This document shows, piece after piece, positions 9,701 to 17,947 of a DNA stretch of 37,464 bases. A program made the position numbers and the translations under genes. This stretch comes from Clostridiales bacterium. Its GTDB lineage: Bacteria; Bacillota; Clostridia; Christensenellales; JAISNN01. The first letter of the stretch is position 1, and the number at the start of each line of letters is the position of its first letter. The stretch spans positions 1 through 37,464 of the forward strand of contig JAITOU010000014.1 in assembly GCA_031289755.1 (NCBI GenBank), written 5' to 3'. The notes below the pieces were generated by a model. It was given only the letters and a program-made list of their open reading frames with translations, did not search any database and was not told the DNA's origin.

Positions 9701-9768
9701 CTAAGCAGTGTTAAAATTGTTACGAAAAACAGTCCGATAAACCGTTTTTTGTTAGTTGATACTACCAT
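6757..9768 (-). CDS. Lipoprotein with InlB B-repeat and BspA-type leucine-rich repeats
   Basis: The protein has 1003 residues. The start at 9768 has AGGAGG nine bases upstream. A lipoprotein signal (MVVSTNKKRF, hydrophobic core, VLAAC with Cys30) is followed by one InlB-type B-repeat at about 38-104 (FTFRGWYENENF to KTVYARL). BspA-type LRR_5 units occur at about 300-360 (IKSITDSFGSGAVEKLVLPS) and more clearly at 685-770, where AFENN-, AFKGT- and AFEDSG-type turns alternate with short strands. The fold is a surface-exposed solenoid on a lipid anchor; relatives in gut bacteria are adhesins or glycan binders. It is 60 bases downstream of the second ABC fusion gene and is probably co-transcribed with it. 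The gap after it holds repeats, so read-through to the next lipoprotein may be attenuated. Confidence 0.8.
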   Translation of the reverse strand: MVVSTNKKRFIGLFFVTILTLLSMLVLAACVVKEKDPKVTFMVQGDSGWGVYRTVAVKDGSVALPDDPAQAYFTFRGWYENENFSSGSEFSNRDIKKSKTVYARLIADSLNVYLDDVSQGELRLVDIINGSYAPTRDGLVLDAWYTDAACQVKYVSGDDATELYGRFMAEVMFDNGYEVVWTTLVKPNEDIQKPDGTDVALWYMDPEDIYFQTSDGVKIDFEEGFSIGTSTTVTVRWHNFLNYRENTVTGNLLVSQMDVSGERYYTTNTVPVISIMSEIIYNGVPRKVDSLNHFGGSVQARVVLIDEGIKSITDSFGSGAVEKLVLPSTLKILINAFNGVNAYNKVASVTLPEGLEVLINSFHGADKTSPLGFDIEVPSTVVNIAQAPSNLKFSNNGRFYKDADNRIYKHDERGAILVSDYNIVNGVLDIPEEAIGIQVGAFIGLSIEFLILPESWSFISYNANKADYGYAFGYIVNSALVNVLYNGQYEANPSATGSGMYPMAYSIFSDLHNTRVYIKQSSYPSGLSPYALVGTVSAAIQPYTHSSLVSNVAFIGEAEIGTGVDVYVNYTNRNTEVSATGTYGLTSGGKFTQDELIAVIGIGVYGADAAIVSVKQFGENYDYNATVYSNLYLEVVWEYLSTGFTYSDNGNGTVTVTGVDIATAIYLPAYNSYLVNIPETISGKTIVEIAASAFENNLFISHVSIAATVKKIGAKAFKGTSNLIAVYITPGGLEVIGESAFEDSGFTSIALPLANLKEVAPYAFKSRTLALFTAATGEESRSLYTRESRTTVHNTDIEEGMFFIFSGNATLPISGFELIRYKSTSVEYQNATSSSTVQTAVTVFDVQLIAVCGGALWPQGMPTSVRIFSIGYSGRRSSVAGTTDSVVRYEVMTGSVYFLTNANSIIIGIVSKIHANAFTDIGIKYLTPPYETIPKNPSPYPVYYYRASNATMSDNWIDSADLIAMSSDIFDDGWWEGIIPTDELYEKVEAFMARIYVYAYYLV

Positions 9769-9828
9769 ATAAATGGTCCTCCTAAAAAAATATTTTTATA
9801 CCAACCGCTTGCGCGGATAGTTTTTAAT

Positions 9829-12324
9829 TTATATATCATACTTCGCCAGTATCTTCGCCGGCGTCTTATAAAGTACAAATAGATACGGCGTGACGGAAAT
9901 CCCCACCATCAAGAGCGCGCTCACGGCGAATATGCCCGCCGCAAGCCCGACAAAGCCGCCGAACGCCGTGTTCATGAGCGCGTACCTCACACACATCAAA
10001 ACTGCCGTGATGAAAAAACACACAAGATAGCCGACAAGATTGTTTGTACAAGCCGTCACCCCCTCTTTAAAAATCAGGTTGCTCTTGTTTACACCGATTG
10101 CGCGGTAGACCCCGTAGCCCTTGCTGTTTTTTAAGCTGCCCGATTTTTCTATAAAATAATAAATCAGATACATCAAAACTATAGCCGCAAGAAAGATACT
10201 CAAGCTCTGTACCGCCTCTTTTAATACATTAGCGTTTTCGCTCTCGTAAATGGCGGGGATATTCACCGCGCTTATTCCGCGCTCGTACAGCTTGTCGTTG
10301 AGCGCGGCAAGCTGTTCGCCGCCCTCGGTGTTTATCTCAAAATAGTATTCGGACTTGACGCCCATCGCGGAACTCTTGAGCGACAGCGCGTCCAAATTAG
10401 GCGCGATATACACAAAGATGTTGTTTAAAACCGCCGAATTTACATATATAATGATGTCCGTCGTCATCACGCTCCGCGTAATCTTAAACTGTCTGACATA
10501 CATCGGCTTGCTGTCGGTGAGGTATATCGACGTAGCCGCCGCGGACAAAATGTCGTTTGCATCTCTCACTCGGCTGTCCGCAAGCGTGACGTCGGGCATC
10601 ATCTTGTAGAGTGAATTTCGGTTGATTTCCACAGCTATCTGATTATTGTTAAGCCCCATGCTCCCGTCCGCCTCGCAAATCTCCGCCGTAAAGGTGTTTG
10701 AGATGTACTCCGCGGAGAAAAACACCCCGTTTCTGTCCGTAAAAGTTATCGAGCCGTACACGTTTAAAAAGTTGACATAGTCGCCCTTGTTTAAATACAC
10801 GACGGGATTTTTGCCCTCCACAATACCGCTTACGCGGAAATCATGCTCGAATATCATCAAGAGTAGAGAACGGTCGTTTTGCAGCTCCTTTAACCTCTGC
10901 TTTGACTTGAGCTCCTCCGCAAGCGCGCGTGAAATGAGAGCCTCGCCCGCGGTCGGCATTTCGCCGAACAGCCCGTCAAAGGCTGCGCCCGCACCGATAG
11001 CCTTCGGGCTATAATTCACCTTGATACCCGACAACGACGCCAGATTGTTGTACGAAAAATCCCCCTCGCGCATTTGCGTTTCAAAAAAATCTATGTCCTT
11101 GTACAACAACTCGTCCATTCTGCGCAAATCGGTGTACGCGTTGAGGTCGGTGTATACGCTGTTTACGTCAATGGACTTGTTTTCTACCCCGGTATTTAAT
11201 ACCCCGAACGCGGTAAACGAAAAAAAACACATGCCGACCGCCATAGCCGTAATAAATATCTGCTTAAAAATATTCGTCGTCGAGTAGAGCCGCTCCTCCT
11301 TGCCTGAGCCTTGCAAGCGCAAAATACTCTTTAGGGTAAACAGTCTGCCGTTTTTCTTAGCGGTACTCTTTGAGAAAGTCGGCGGCTTTTTGACCTCCGC
11401 GCTTTCGTCCGACGGGCTTTCGCTCTTTTGGGGAGAATGAAACACTATCCGCTTTTCGCTCGAATCGTCCAGTACGGTCACGTTTTTTCCGGCGCATATA
11501 TATAACATACCGTTGTCGTTTATGATTTTTATATTGTCCTTGCCTTTGGTCGGATTGCCGTATATCCGTATATCCAGACCGCCGTCATTTAATTCGCGCG
11601 CGCCGCTTTCGTCAACGTGGAGATTGTTTTGCTCCGTGTCGTACACGACCTCGCCGTTTATTTGGCTGTCGCTCCGAATTTCGCCGTCCACAATCTCTAT
11701 ACAGCTGTCCGCGTATTTTTTTATGAGGGTCAATTCGTGAGTGACCAGCACCACGAGCTGACGCTTGGAGATTTCTTTCAAAATATCCATAACCTTTATG
11801 GTATTTTGCGCGTCGAGATTTCCCGTCGGTTCGTCGGCGAATATCACGTCCGAGCCCTTTATAATGGCGCGCGCGATCGCTACCCTCTGCTGTTGTCCGC
11901 CCGACAGCGCGTCGGCTTGCTTGTTTTTATAACGCTCCATCTCGACGAGGTTTAAAACCGCCGCCGTCCTTTCCTTTATCTCTTTTTCGTCGCTAAAACC
12001 CGCTATCAGCATCTGATTTCGCAGTATTTCGGTAATCGTGTAGTTCTTTTCCAAATAGTAGTTTTGAAAAATAAAGCCCACTTTAGCGTTGCGGATTTTG
12101 TCTACCCGTCCCTTTGTATTTTCTCCGTCGATGTAAATACTGCCGCCGTCCTGCTTGTCAAGCCCGCCCATGATGTTTAGGAGGGTCGTCTTTCCGCTGC
12201 CCGACTTTCCGAAAATCGCGACAAGTCCCTTTTCGGGTAGCTCGAGCGATACGTTCTTTAAAACCTGATTGCGGTTCTCCGAACGCGCATTGAATACCTT
12301 GCTTATATTCTCTGTTTTTATCAT
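9829..12324 (-). CDS. MacB-like ABC transporter, ATPase fused to FtsX-type permease (2)
   Basis: The protein has 831 residues. The ATPase domain (1-215) has Walker A GKSGSGKT (39-46), Q-loop Gln87, signature LSGGQQQR from 140, Walker B VIFADEP (160-166) and H-loop His196. A 130-residue linker leads to TM1 at about 354-378. A large extracytoplasmic domain of about 330 residues follows, then three helices at the C-terminus. This is the FtsX/MacB permease topology with the ATPase fused at the N-terminus, as in several Firmicutes antimicrobial-peptide or lipoprotein transporters. Type VII (MacB-class) ABC proteins usually transmit force to the outside rather than moving substrate through the membrane. 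Its ATG overlaps the stop of the preceding paralogue by four bases, so a heterodimer is likely. The linked genes downstream are its likely extracellular partners. Confidence 0.85.
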   Translation of the reverse strand: MIKTENISKVFNARSENRNQVLKNVSLELPEKGLVAIFGKSGSGKTTLLNIMGGLDKQDGGSIYIDGENTKGRVDKIRNAKVGFIFQNYYLEKNYTITEILRNQMLIAGFSDEKEIKERTAAVLNLVEMERYKNKQADALSGGQQQRVAIARAIIKGSDVIFADEPTGNLDAQNTIKVMDILKEISKRQLVVLVTHELTLIKKYADSCIEIVDGEIRSDSQINGEVVYDTEQNNLHVDESGARELNDGGLDIRIYGNPTKGKDNIKIINDNGMLYICAGKNVTVLDDSSEKRIVFHSPQKSESPSDESAEVKKPPTFSKSTAKKNGRLFTLKSILRLQGSGKEERLYSTTNIFKQIFITAMAVGMCFFSFTAFGVLNTGVENKSIDVNSVYTDLNAYTDLRRMDELLYKDIDFFETQMREGDFSYNNLASLSGIKVNYSPKAIGAGAAFDGLFGEMPTAGEALISRALAEELKSKQRLKELQNDRSLLLMIFEHDFRVSGIVEGKNPVVYLNKGDYVNFLNVYGSITFTDRNGVFFSAEYISNTFTAEICEADGSMGLNNNQIAVEINRNSLYKMMPDVTLADSRVRDANDILSAAATSIYLTDSKPMYVRQFKITRSVMTTDIIIYVNSAVLNNIFVYIAPNLDALSLKSSAMGVKSEYYFEINTEGGEQLAALNDKLYERGISAVNIPAIYESENANVLKEAVQSLSIFLAAIVLMYLIYYFIEKSGSLKNSKGYGVYRAIGVNKSNLIFKEGVTACTNNLVGYLVCFFITAVLMCVRYALMNTAFGGFVGLAAGIFAVSALLMVGISVTPYLFVLYKTPAKILAKYDI

Positions 12325-14390
12325 TTTAGTCCCCTCCTGAGCCCCGTGCGGACGGATTGCCCTTTTATGCTCTTATTAAAGCCGAACGCTACAAATTCCA
12401 CAATCAACAGCATCATAATCTCGATAAATAAATATTCGCCTATCCCTATAAAAGCCATCGTACTCCCCGGCATGACCGCCGCTATTAAAGATACAAGCGG
12501 CATGAGTACGAGCGTCGGCAAAAATATCAGAGCCATTTGTATATTGAGCGACCGCGAGGAAATACGCCGAGATATTCCGAGGGTACGGTACACCGTGAAA
12601 TCCGTCTGATAAATCTTGACGCTCCGCATAAATATCACGCTGATAAGTACCGCCAAACAAATCCCGACCAAAATAAGCGCGAGATAGTACAGAATGTTTG
12701 CGGTGAAAATCTCCCCCGCGCCCTGTACGTAAATCTTGCTTGCGGAAAGCATACCCATATAGCCCTCGGGCAGTCCCTCTATGGCCGCCTTTGCCGCCTT
12801 GTCCGACGAAAAATACAGACACGCTTGGTTTGCGGACCCCGCGCATTCCGAAAATACAGAGTCGTAATCCGCCGCATTCATCTCGACGATAAGTCCGCCC
12901 GCGTTTTCCTCTATCCCCGAATCGTCTATCACCGTGTACAGCATGTTTGATTTTGCAGACAGCACGACGGTTTTATTTCTTACGTTCCAAAAATCTGAGT
13001 TGACTAAATTGATTTCGCCCGAACCCAACCCATCGTTTATCCTAAAGGTGTAAACCGTCGTTTCGTACCCGTCGATTTTCATCTTGTTATATATCGATTG
13101 TATCTTTTTTCCGTTATTCGCCAGCGCGTCGTATCCGAGATACAGATAAACCCCGTCCGCGGACAGCGTTTTTTCCGTCCGTATCGACGTGATACCTACG
13201 CCCGCTCTCAGAAAAGTATCCTTTATCGCTTGTTCGTCGCGCGCCGCGGATACGGGCATGACCAGCACGGCCTCCGCCCCCTCGAGCGCGTATCGGTACG
13301 GCGCGTAAAGGCACGTCACAGTATAGGCTTTCAGCATATCCCCCGACTCGGGGATAGTCACAAAAAACTCGGAAAGTTCTCTGTCCCACAGCGAATAGCC
13401 GGCTCCGAGGCTCTCCGAAATCCCGTTTAATTCGTCCTCCGTAATCAACGCGCCGGCGTTTGACAAGATGACCTTTCCCTCTATTCCTACCCCGTCCAAG
13501 GTCGTCTTTAACGGCTTTATGAGGGTCTCCCCGAACACGTTGAGGACGATAAACAGCGCGATCGCGCATACGGCGAGCGCAAAGCTCATCATCACCGTAA
13601 ATCTCGGACGGCTCTTGTAATTTAAAAGCCCCAGCCAAACCGTGTTTTTTAATTCCTGCTTTTTGTCGGCGTGAGCAGAGTTGTTCTCTCTCTTTACGGC
13701 GGCTTCGGCAGGCTTTTCTATCAGCTTGTCCTCTGAAACCTTGCCGTCGTACATTCTCACACGCCTCGTTGCGTATTGTTTAAAAAAATCCGCATTGTGA
13801 GTCACTACGATGACTAACTTGCCCGACGAAACCTCTTTCAACAGCTTTGCAATCTCCGTCGAGGACTTTACGTCGAGATTTCCGGTCGGCTCGTCCGCCA
13901 AAATAATCGGCGAATCCTTTGCAAGCGCACGCGCAATCACCGCCCTCTGCTTTTCACCGCCCGACAGCTTACTGCACCTCTGACTCGCTTGCTTTGTCAA
14001 GCCCACCTTGTCTATAAGCTCCTTAGCTATGCGTTTTCTCTCCTTTATGTCGTCTATTCGGAATAACGCAAGCTGAATATTCTCCGACACGGTAAGATTT
14101 TCAATGATGTTGAAATCTTGAAAAACCGTCGATATATTTTGCTCCCGATACCGCTCCCAATCGTTTGCGGAATAATGAGAGGTCTCCGACCCGTTGAAAT
14201 AAAGCTCGCCCTCCTCGTAAGTGTCGTTTGCGCCGACGACGTTTAAAAGAGTACTCTTTCCCGACCCCGACTCCCCTTCGATGAGAACAAACTCATTAAA
14301 ATCAAATTCTAAATTGACATTCCTTATCCCTATCGTCAGAATGCCGTTAGAATCGTATATCTTTCCGATGTTTTCAAGTTTTAGTAGCAC
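12321..14390 (-). CDS. MacB-like ABC transporter, ATPase fused to FtsX-type permease (1)
   Basis: The protein has 689 residues and a GTG start at 14390, with AGGAAGG six bases upstream. The ATPase domain shows Walker A GESGSGKS (39-46), Q91, signature LSGGEKQR from 142, Walker B IILADEP and H198. TM1 lies at about 265-287, an extracytoplasmic domain of about 270 residues follows, and three helices close the protein. It is a shorter paralogue of the next gene and overlaps it by four bases (ATGA), which implies coupled translation and a 1:1 heterodimer. It is the first gene of the surface locus. The 400 bp upstream hold two palindromes embedded in promoter-like spacing. Substrate unknown: candidates are the adjacent surface lipoproteins, a peptide antibiotic or a wall precursor. 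Confidence 0.85.
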   Translation of the reverse strand: MLLKLENIGKIYDSNGILTIGIRNVNLEFDFNEFVLIEGESGSGKSTLLNVVGANDTYEEGELYFNGSETSHYSANDWERYREQNISTVFQDFNIIENLTVSENIQLALFRIDDIKERKRIAKELIDKVGLTKQASQRCSKLSGGEKQRAVIARALAKDSPIILADEPTGNLDVKSSTEIAKLLKEVSSGKLVIVVTHNADFFKQYATRRVRMYDGKVSEDKLIEKPAEAAVKRENNSAHADKKQELKNTVWLGLLNYKSRPRFTVMMSFALAVCAIALFIVLNVFGETLIKPLKTTLDGVGIEGKVILSNAGALITEDELNGISESLGAGYSLWDRELSEFFVTIPESGDMLKAYTVTCLYAPYRYALEGAEAVLVMPVSAARDEQAIKDTFLRAGVGITSIRTEKTLSADGVYLYLGYDALANNGKKIQSIYNKMKIDGYETTVYTFRINDGLGSGEINLVNSDFWNVRNKTVVLSAKSNMLYTVIDDSGIEENAGGLIVEMNAADYDSVFSECAGSANQACLYFSSDKAAKAAIEGLPEGYMGMLSASKIYVQGAGEIFTANILYYLALILVGICLAVLISVIFMRSVKIYQTDFTVYRTLGISRRISSRSLNIQMALIFLPTLVLMPLVSLIAAVMPGSTMAFIGIGEYLFIEIMMLLIVEFVAFGFNKSIKGQSVRTGLRRGLK

Positions 14391-14460
14391 AATACACCTT
14401 CCTTATGTAATTTTTCCAATGTGTTTTTTAGTTATCAGCTAATTCTGTGCACGCAATTTA

Positions 14461-14474
14461 TTAGCAACCGCTAA
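14461..14474 (-). promoter_or_regulatory. Palindromic operator-like site 1 (TTAGC-N4-GCTAA)
   Basis: TTAGCAACCGCTAA is a perfect 5-4-5 palindrome 71 bases upstream of the ABC gene start. On the minus strand it overlaps a possible promoter: TTGTCG, 17 bases, TAATAA, with the palindrome filling the end of the spacer and the -10. The same arrangement recurs at 14548-14561. Confidence 0.5.
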
Positions 14475-14547
14475 CTATGCCGACAAAAAAAATTAATTTT
14501 TCACGACTCATGTACGATTTATTCGTCAATACTATGCGCTCAAATTA

Positions 14548-14561
14548 TTAGCCTACGCTAA
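14548..14561 (-). promoter_or_regulatory. Palindromic operator-like site 2 (TTAGC-N4-GCTAA)
   Basis: TTAGCCTACGCTAA repeats the arms of site 1 exactly with a different centre. Flanks are also shared: CAA(A/T)TTATTAGC on one side and GAAC/GCCGAC plus AAAAAAATTAA on the other. The repeat distance is 87 bp. A half-matching third copy, TTAGCCATTGCAAA, lies at 14676-14689. Two conserved arms around variable centres are what a dimeric repressor or response regulator would read. Confidence 0.5.
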
Positions 14562-14790
14562 CCTATGAACGAAAAAAATTAACCTAAAAAAGCCACGGCG
14601 AGTCCTATTATAGCCCCGTAGCCGCTTATATACCGTGTTTTATATCCTAAGTAGCTATGATTATATCACATTTAGTTAGCCATTGCAAACGATTTGCCCG
14701 CAAAAATACATTTTTTTATTTTTCTTCGCCCGCACGCTATTTGCTCTTCGGCAATAGTCTTTAAAATCAGAAATAACCTTATTTTTCACC

Positions 14791-15214
14791 TCAACGCCAA
14801 AAAGCCGCCTTCGGAATATTTCCCGAAGGCGGCTTTTTCTTTATCTTACTACTTAAATATGTTATCTTTACCGTTTCGGTCGGAGTCCACGCCGCAAGCG
14901 GTCCGATTTCAAGGCGTATCTCTTGCACAACAGATATATCGTGAAAAGACTGCGGATATACGAATTTTACCGTCTGCTTATTCTCGGAAAGCGGTCTCCA
15001 TTCTGAGCGTGTTTTTTTAAATCGTTTCGGCTTCTTCGATATATGAAAAATCCGAGACGACAATTACGCTCCCTTTCGGTAGCCTTTCTATTTCAGTTTG
15101 TCTCTGCTCGCGATATTTCTCCGCCCCCCTGAAACTTGCACTTAACTTGCACCAAACTTGCACACAAAAGTTTATGTGCAAGTTTAATATCAACTTTTTT
15201 TCGTAGGATACCAC
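14791..15214 (-). pseudogene. Relic of an AbiE-type toxin-antitoxin operon
   Basis: Two out-of-frame fragments abut at about 15020. The upstream one (15214-15017) ends with EIERLPKGSVIVVSDFSYIE, which matches the start of AbiEi/DUF6088 antitoxins, where an LPxGxVF-x-x-SDF block opens the winged-helix domain; it stops right after AETI. The downstream one (15063-14791) carries RLEIGPLAAWTPTETVKITY, which resembles the C-terminal part of AbiEii (DUF1814) nucleotidyltransferase toxins. The rest of the antitoxin and the catalytic part of the toxin are missing, which implies a deletion of well over 1 kb. The C-terminal end also runs into a terminator hairpin. Family assignments are from memory of the motifs. 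No active product is expected. Confidence 0.6.
14799..14843. terminator. Bidirectional Rho-independent terminator
   Basis: AAAAGCCGCCTTCGG, loop AATATTTC, CCGAAGGCGGCTTTTT gives a 15-pair stem with T-runs on both strands. It lies at the downstream end of the AbiE relic and separates it from the surface locus. The last residues of the relic frame are encoded by the hairpin itself. Confidence 0.85.
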
Positions 15215-15242
15215 TTAGACGCCGAGGTTGTACCGATATTAT

Positions 15243-16310
15243 TTAATCTTTCGTCTCACTAAGCACTTTTTCAACTTCGGCTATGAGCATATCCCTGTCA
15301 GGAATATATTGCACATATTTGCTTGCAAAAATGTTGTTTGACAAGCCGCCTAAGGAATATTCCGCAACCGCTTTGTCCTTGTCCGTACAAAGCAATATGC
15401 CTATACAAGGGTTATCGTTTTCATCGTTTATTTCGCTGTTATAATAATTGACATACATATTCATTTGTCCGAAATGTTCCGGTTGTAACGCGACCACCTT
15501 TAAGTCTATCAAGACATAGGCTTTTAGGATTTTGTTGTAAAAAACCATATCGACATAATAATGCTTATTCCCGACGGTTATCCGCTGTTGCCTCCCGACA
15601 TACATAAATCCTTTCCCAAGTTCAAGCAAAAAGTTTTCAAGATGCTTTACAAGCGAATTCTCTAAGTCGCGCTCCGGCATCGGTTTGTTTTCGGGAAGTC
15701 CCAAAAACTCAAACACATACGGGTCTTTCAAGATATCCTCCGGCTTTTCAATAATCTGACCTTTCTGCGATAACTCATACACAATTTTCTTGTTTGTTTC
15801 GCCTTTTGACAGCAATAATCTCTCAAATAAGCTGCTTTCAATTTGGCGGCGCAATTCTCTAAACGACCACCTGCTGTTTAGACATTCTTTTTCATAAAAG
15901 CCGCGTTTTGCCGTATCCGAAATGCCGAATAACTCGCAATAATGTGACCAACTCAATTTTCCAGACACCGTCTGTAAAATCGGATACGCAAGGTAAAACC
16001 GTCGCATATTGAATAAATTTGATACCGAAAAGCCTTTGCCAAGTTTCTTTGTTAGCCGCTTTGACAGAGTCGCCATCTGATTTATTCCGTATTCGGCTTT
16101 TACTTTCCCGAGTTGCTCATGCTCTACGATCACTTTTCCTACCGCCCAATAAGAGGACAACAGGGCATCGTTTACTTTGACGACGATATTTGTGCGCGCC
16201 GAATTTATTATGTCTGCAATAGAAGAAACTAAAGTGTCTTGCTCTACACTATCGACTACAAGCGATTTGACTTCAGTCGTTATATTCGCAATCTCTTTCT
16301 TTTTAGCCAT
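15243..16310 (-). CDS. PDDEXK nuclease domain protein, YhcG/DUF1016 family
   Basis: The protein has 355 residues, with GAGG eight bases before the ATG. The N-terminal helical domain (about 25-165) contains the family hallmark YWAVGKVIVEHEQ and SNLFNMRRFYLAYP. The C-terminal PD-(D/E)xK domain shows D254 in HYYVDMVFYN and D269-x-K271 in VLIDLK, followed by the conserved HFGQMNMY, so the catalytic set looks intact. YhcG relatives are DNA-binding nucleases often found near restriction systems or mobile elements; their physiological role is not settled. It stands alone here, downstream of a MITE-like palindrome and upstream of the AbiE relic. The region therefore looks like a small defence or mobile island. 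Confidence 0.85.
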   Translation of the reverse strand: MAKKKEIANITTEVKSLVVDSVEQDTLVSSIADIINSARTNIVVKVNDALLSSYWAVGKVIVEHEQLGKVKAEYGINQMATLSKRLTKKLGKGFSVSNLFNMRRFYLAYPILQTVSGKLSWSHYCELFGISDTAKRGFYEKECLNSRWSFRELRRQIESSLFERLLLSKGETNKKIVYELSQKGQIIEKPEDILKDPYVFEFLGLPENKPMPERDLENSLVKHLENFLLELGKGFMYVGRQQRITVGNKHYYVDMVFYNKILKAYVLIDLKVVALQPEHFGQMNMYVNYYNSEINDENDNPCIGILLCTDKDKAVAEYSLGGLSNNIFASKYVQYIPDRDMLIAEVEKVLSETKD

Positions 16311-16457
16311 TGTTTAATCCTCAATTTGTTGAATCCGCTACGGACACCGCTTTGATAAGTGTTTTATTTATATATGATACCACATTTCAATGAAAAACTC
16401 AAGTTTTTATTATAACTCGCTCAAATTTAACTTCTCAAATTTCACAACATCCCCCCC

Positions 16458-16623
16458 TAAGAAACCGCTGATTAAGTCCCGCCGTCATCTTTACGTCGTC
16501 TTTTTCCGCCCGTTTTCCGTATTTTTCGGTTGAATACCTACAGTATTCGCCCTCAAACTACGAAAAACGTACAAAAAAATCCAACGCAAATCTGACGACG
16601 TTACTTAATCATCGATTTCCTAA
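16458..16623. mobile_element. 165-bp imperfect palindrome, MITE-like
   Basis: The left arm TAAGAAACCGCTGATTAAGT and the right arm ACTTAATCATCGATTTCCTAA pair over nearly their whole length. The pairing continues inward through GCCGTCA/TGACGACG, ACGTCGT and CGTATTTTTCG/CGAAAAACGTAC to a central GAATACC-TAC-AGTATTC hairpin. The element could fold into one long stem. It has no coding capacity. Such structures in gut Firmicutes are usually non-autonomous elements or dispersed repeats. Confidence 0.6.
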
Positions 16624-16850
16624 GCCTTACACAGATTTATTAAAGTGAACTATATTACTTTTTATAATATTATGACAAATTCCTCAAAAACGCACTCAAC
16701 ACGAGCACACAAAAAAGTACACGTCTTTAGTACTTCCCACGCAAAAAACTCAAACGCGTCAAACAAAACGCGCTATAAAAAAACAATTAAGAAAAGGCGA
16801 AAGAAGGTTCAACTTTTCTTTCATTTTTGTCAGTTTTTCCAGATTCATAC

Positions 16851-16908
16851 ATGAAATGGTCATGGGGACCTAAGCCCTAACTTTGTTAAGCCCCATATAT
16901 CATTTCAT
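16851..16908. repeat. Inverted repeat ATGAAATG...CATTTCAT
   Basis: An eight-base outer arm (16851-16858 with 16901-16908) and an inner ATGGGG/CCCCAT arm enclose about 30 bases. There is no T-run on either side, so it is not a simple terminator. Function unknown. Confidence 0.45.
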
Positions 16909-17002
16909 AATCAATTTTATTATACTCTTAAAGATCAACTGCTTAAATAAAAATGAGTAGCCCTGCTTTTCTTGAAACTGAATTCAATTTTTGACATAGG
17001 AA

Positions 17003-17055
17003 ATGTTGATAGCGCACCGAAATAAACGACAGCCATTGAATTTTGGTTGCCGTTA
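17003..17055. repeat. Hairpin module copy 1 (TTGATAGCGCAC...AACGACAGCCA)
   Basis: TTGATAGCGCAC is followed by AACGACAGCCA and, after nine bases, TGGTTGCCGTT. It matches the module at 17305-17355 in sequence and arrangement, with a less perfect stem. It is probably an older duplicate of that terminator region. Confidence 0.5.
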
Positions 17056-17318
17056 TCTTATTATAGTTTATTCGCGGTCAATTAAACGTTTTATGTCGTT
17101 TATGACAAGATTCCCACCCGCTATGTTTATTGCGTTTTTCAGGACGAACCACGACTATCCCTAACACAGCCTATTCTGCCTATAATTTTTATTCTTTTTG
17201 TCGGTGTCCCATTTATACTCCGATACTTGACGCCTTCATAATATAATAAAAAATTATCCGTCATAATTTGACGGATCGTGTACCAACCTACATTTGATAT
17301 ATAAAATTGATAGCGCAC

Positions 17319-17354
17319 AAAAAAAACGACAGCCATTTAATCTTAGCTGTCGTT
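17319..17354 (-). terminator. Rho-independent terminator, hairpin module copy 2
   Basis: On the minus strand AACGACAGC, loop, GCTGTCGTT is followed by T8. It would end transcripts coming from the LRR fragment at 17742-17473. The flanking TTGATAGCGCAC is shared with copy 1, 300 bp away. Confidence 0.7.
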
Positions 17355-17472
17355 AACATCATTTTATAGGTTTATATTTATATGCGACTATCCCTAACCC
17401 GTCTTTTTTAGGTTTACCTATATATGTTCGTTTCTTGTAACGCTATTTGGTATTATTAAAGATGTCAATCTA

Positions 17473-17742
17473 TCAATTGTGGGCAATTATAGAATGCATA
17501 AGCCCCAGTAGTTGTAATATTATCAGTATTGTGATTGAGATTAAATTTGCACAACTGGAGAATGCTTCCGAACTTATTGTTCCTCCTTTAATTGTGACAC
17601 TTTTTAGCTTAGAAGAAATATAATAATATGCATATGTCGAATTAGTAATATTTTGCTTTGTTGAAACCTCGCCTACATAAGCGTCGGCATTGCCGCTTTT
17701 TGAAAATATAAAAATCGAAACAAAGTTTGCCGTTATCGTCAT
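17473..17742 (-). pseudogene. Fragment of a BspA-type leucine-rich-repeat protein
   Basis: The frame encodes LKSVTIKGGTISSEAFSSC and NLISITI, which is one complete LRR_5 unit of the BspA type. After that unit the reading frame drifts; a shifted frame gives TTTGAYAFYNCPQLID, the next repeat turn, followed by a stop. No signal peptide or RBS is convincing and only about one and a half repeats survive. It is most likely a decayed 3' end of a surface LRR gene related to the lipoprotein at 6757-9768, followed by its old terminator at 17319-17354. Confidence 0.6.
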
Positions 17743-17910
17743 ATTTTTTATCGGTATTTCAAAAGAATATTTTTATAAAAAATTCAATCTTTTTCCTAAA
17801 TATTTTAATTTACAAAATTACAGTATATATTAAAAAAATATCGAATATGACTATCCGATATTTAAATAATGACGGATTCGCCGCTAAAATATCGGCTTTT
17901 TCAAATATTG

Positions 17911-17947
17911 AAAAAATCCTTTAAAACGGCAAGGTTATCCGCCGTTT
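17911..17947 (-). terminator. Terminator after the glutathione peroxidase gene
   Basis: On the minus strand AAACGGC, ten-base loop, GCCGTTT starts at the stop codon itself. It is followed by TTAAAGGATTTTTT. The stem is seven pairs and the T-run is slightly displaced, so strength is moderate. Confidence 0.5.

Larger units (their letters stand above)
14391..14790. other. Non-coding regulatory gap upstream of the ABC/surface locus
   Basis: I see no credible ORF in these 400 bases. Apart from the two palindromes and the weak third copy, the stretch is AT-rich. It includes a TATAAT-like box on the minus strand near 14610 with no good -35. Confidence 0.5.
16311..17472. other. 1.16-kb stretch without a credible gene
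   Basis: It contains the long palindrome at 16458-16623, an inverted repeat at 16851-16908 and two related hairpin modules near 17003-17055 and 17305-17355. Open frames here (such as one at 16645-16854) have low-complexity Lys/Thr/Phe-rich translations and no RBS. Short peptide-like remnants on the minus strand near 17360-17450 (IGKPKKDGLGIVAYKYKPIK) may be a decayed gene. Confidence 0.5.

Noticed and set aside
12376..13638. Long antisense ORFs within the ABC genes
   Set aside because: They are reading-frame shadows of well-supported ABC transporter coding regions.
16645..16854. Plus-strand ORF of 69 codons
   Set aside because: Lys/Thr/Phe-rich low-complexity sequence in an AT-rich gap without an RBS.
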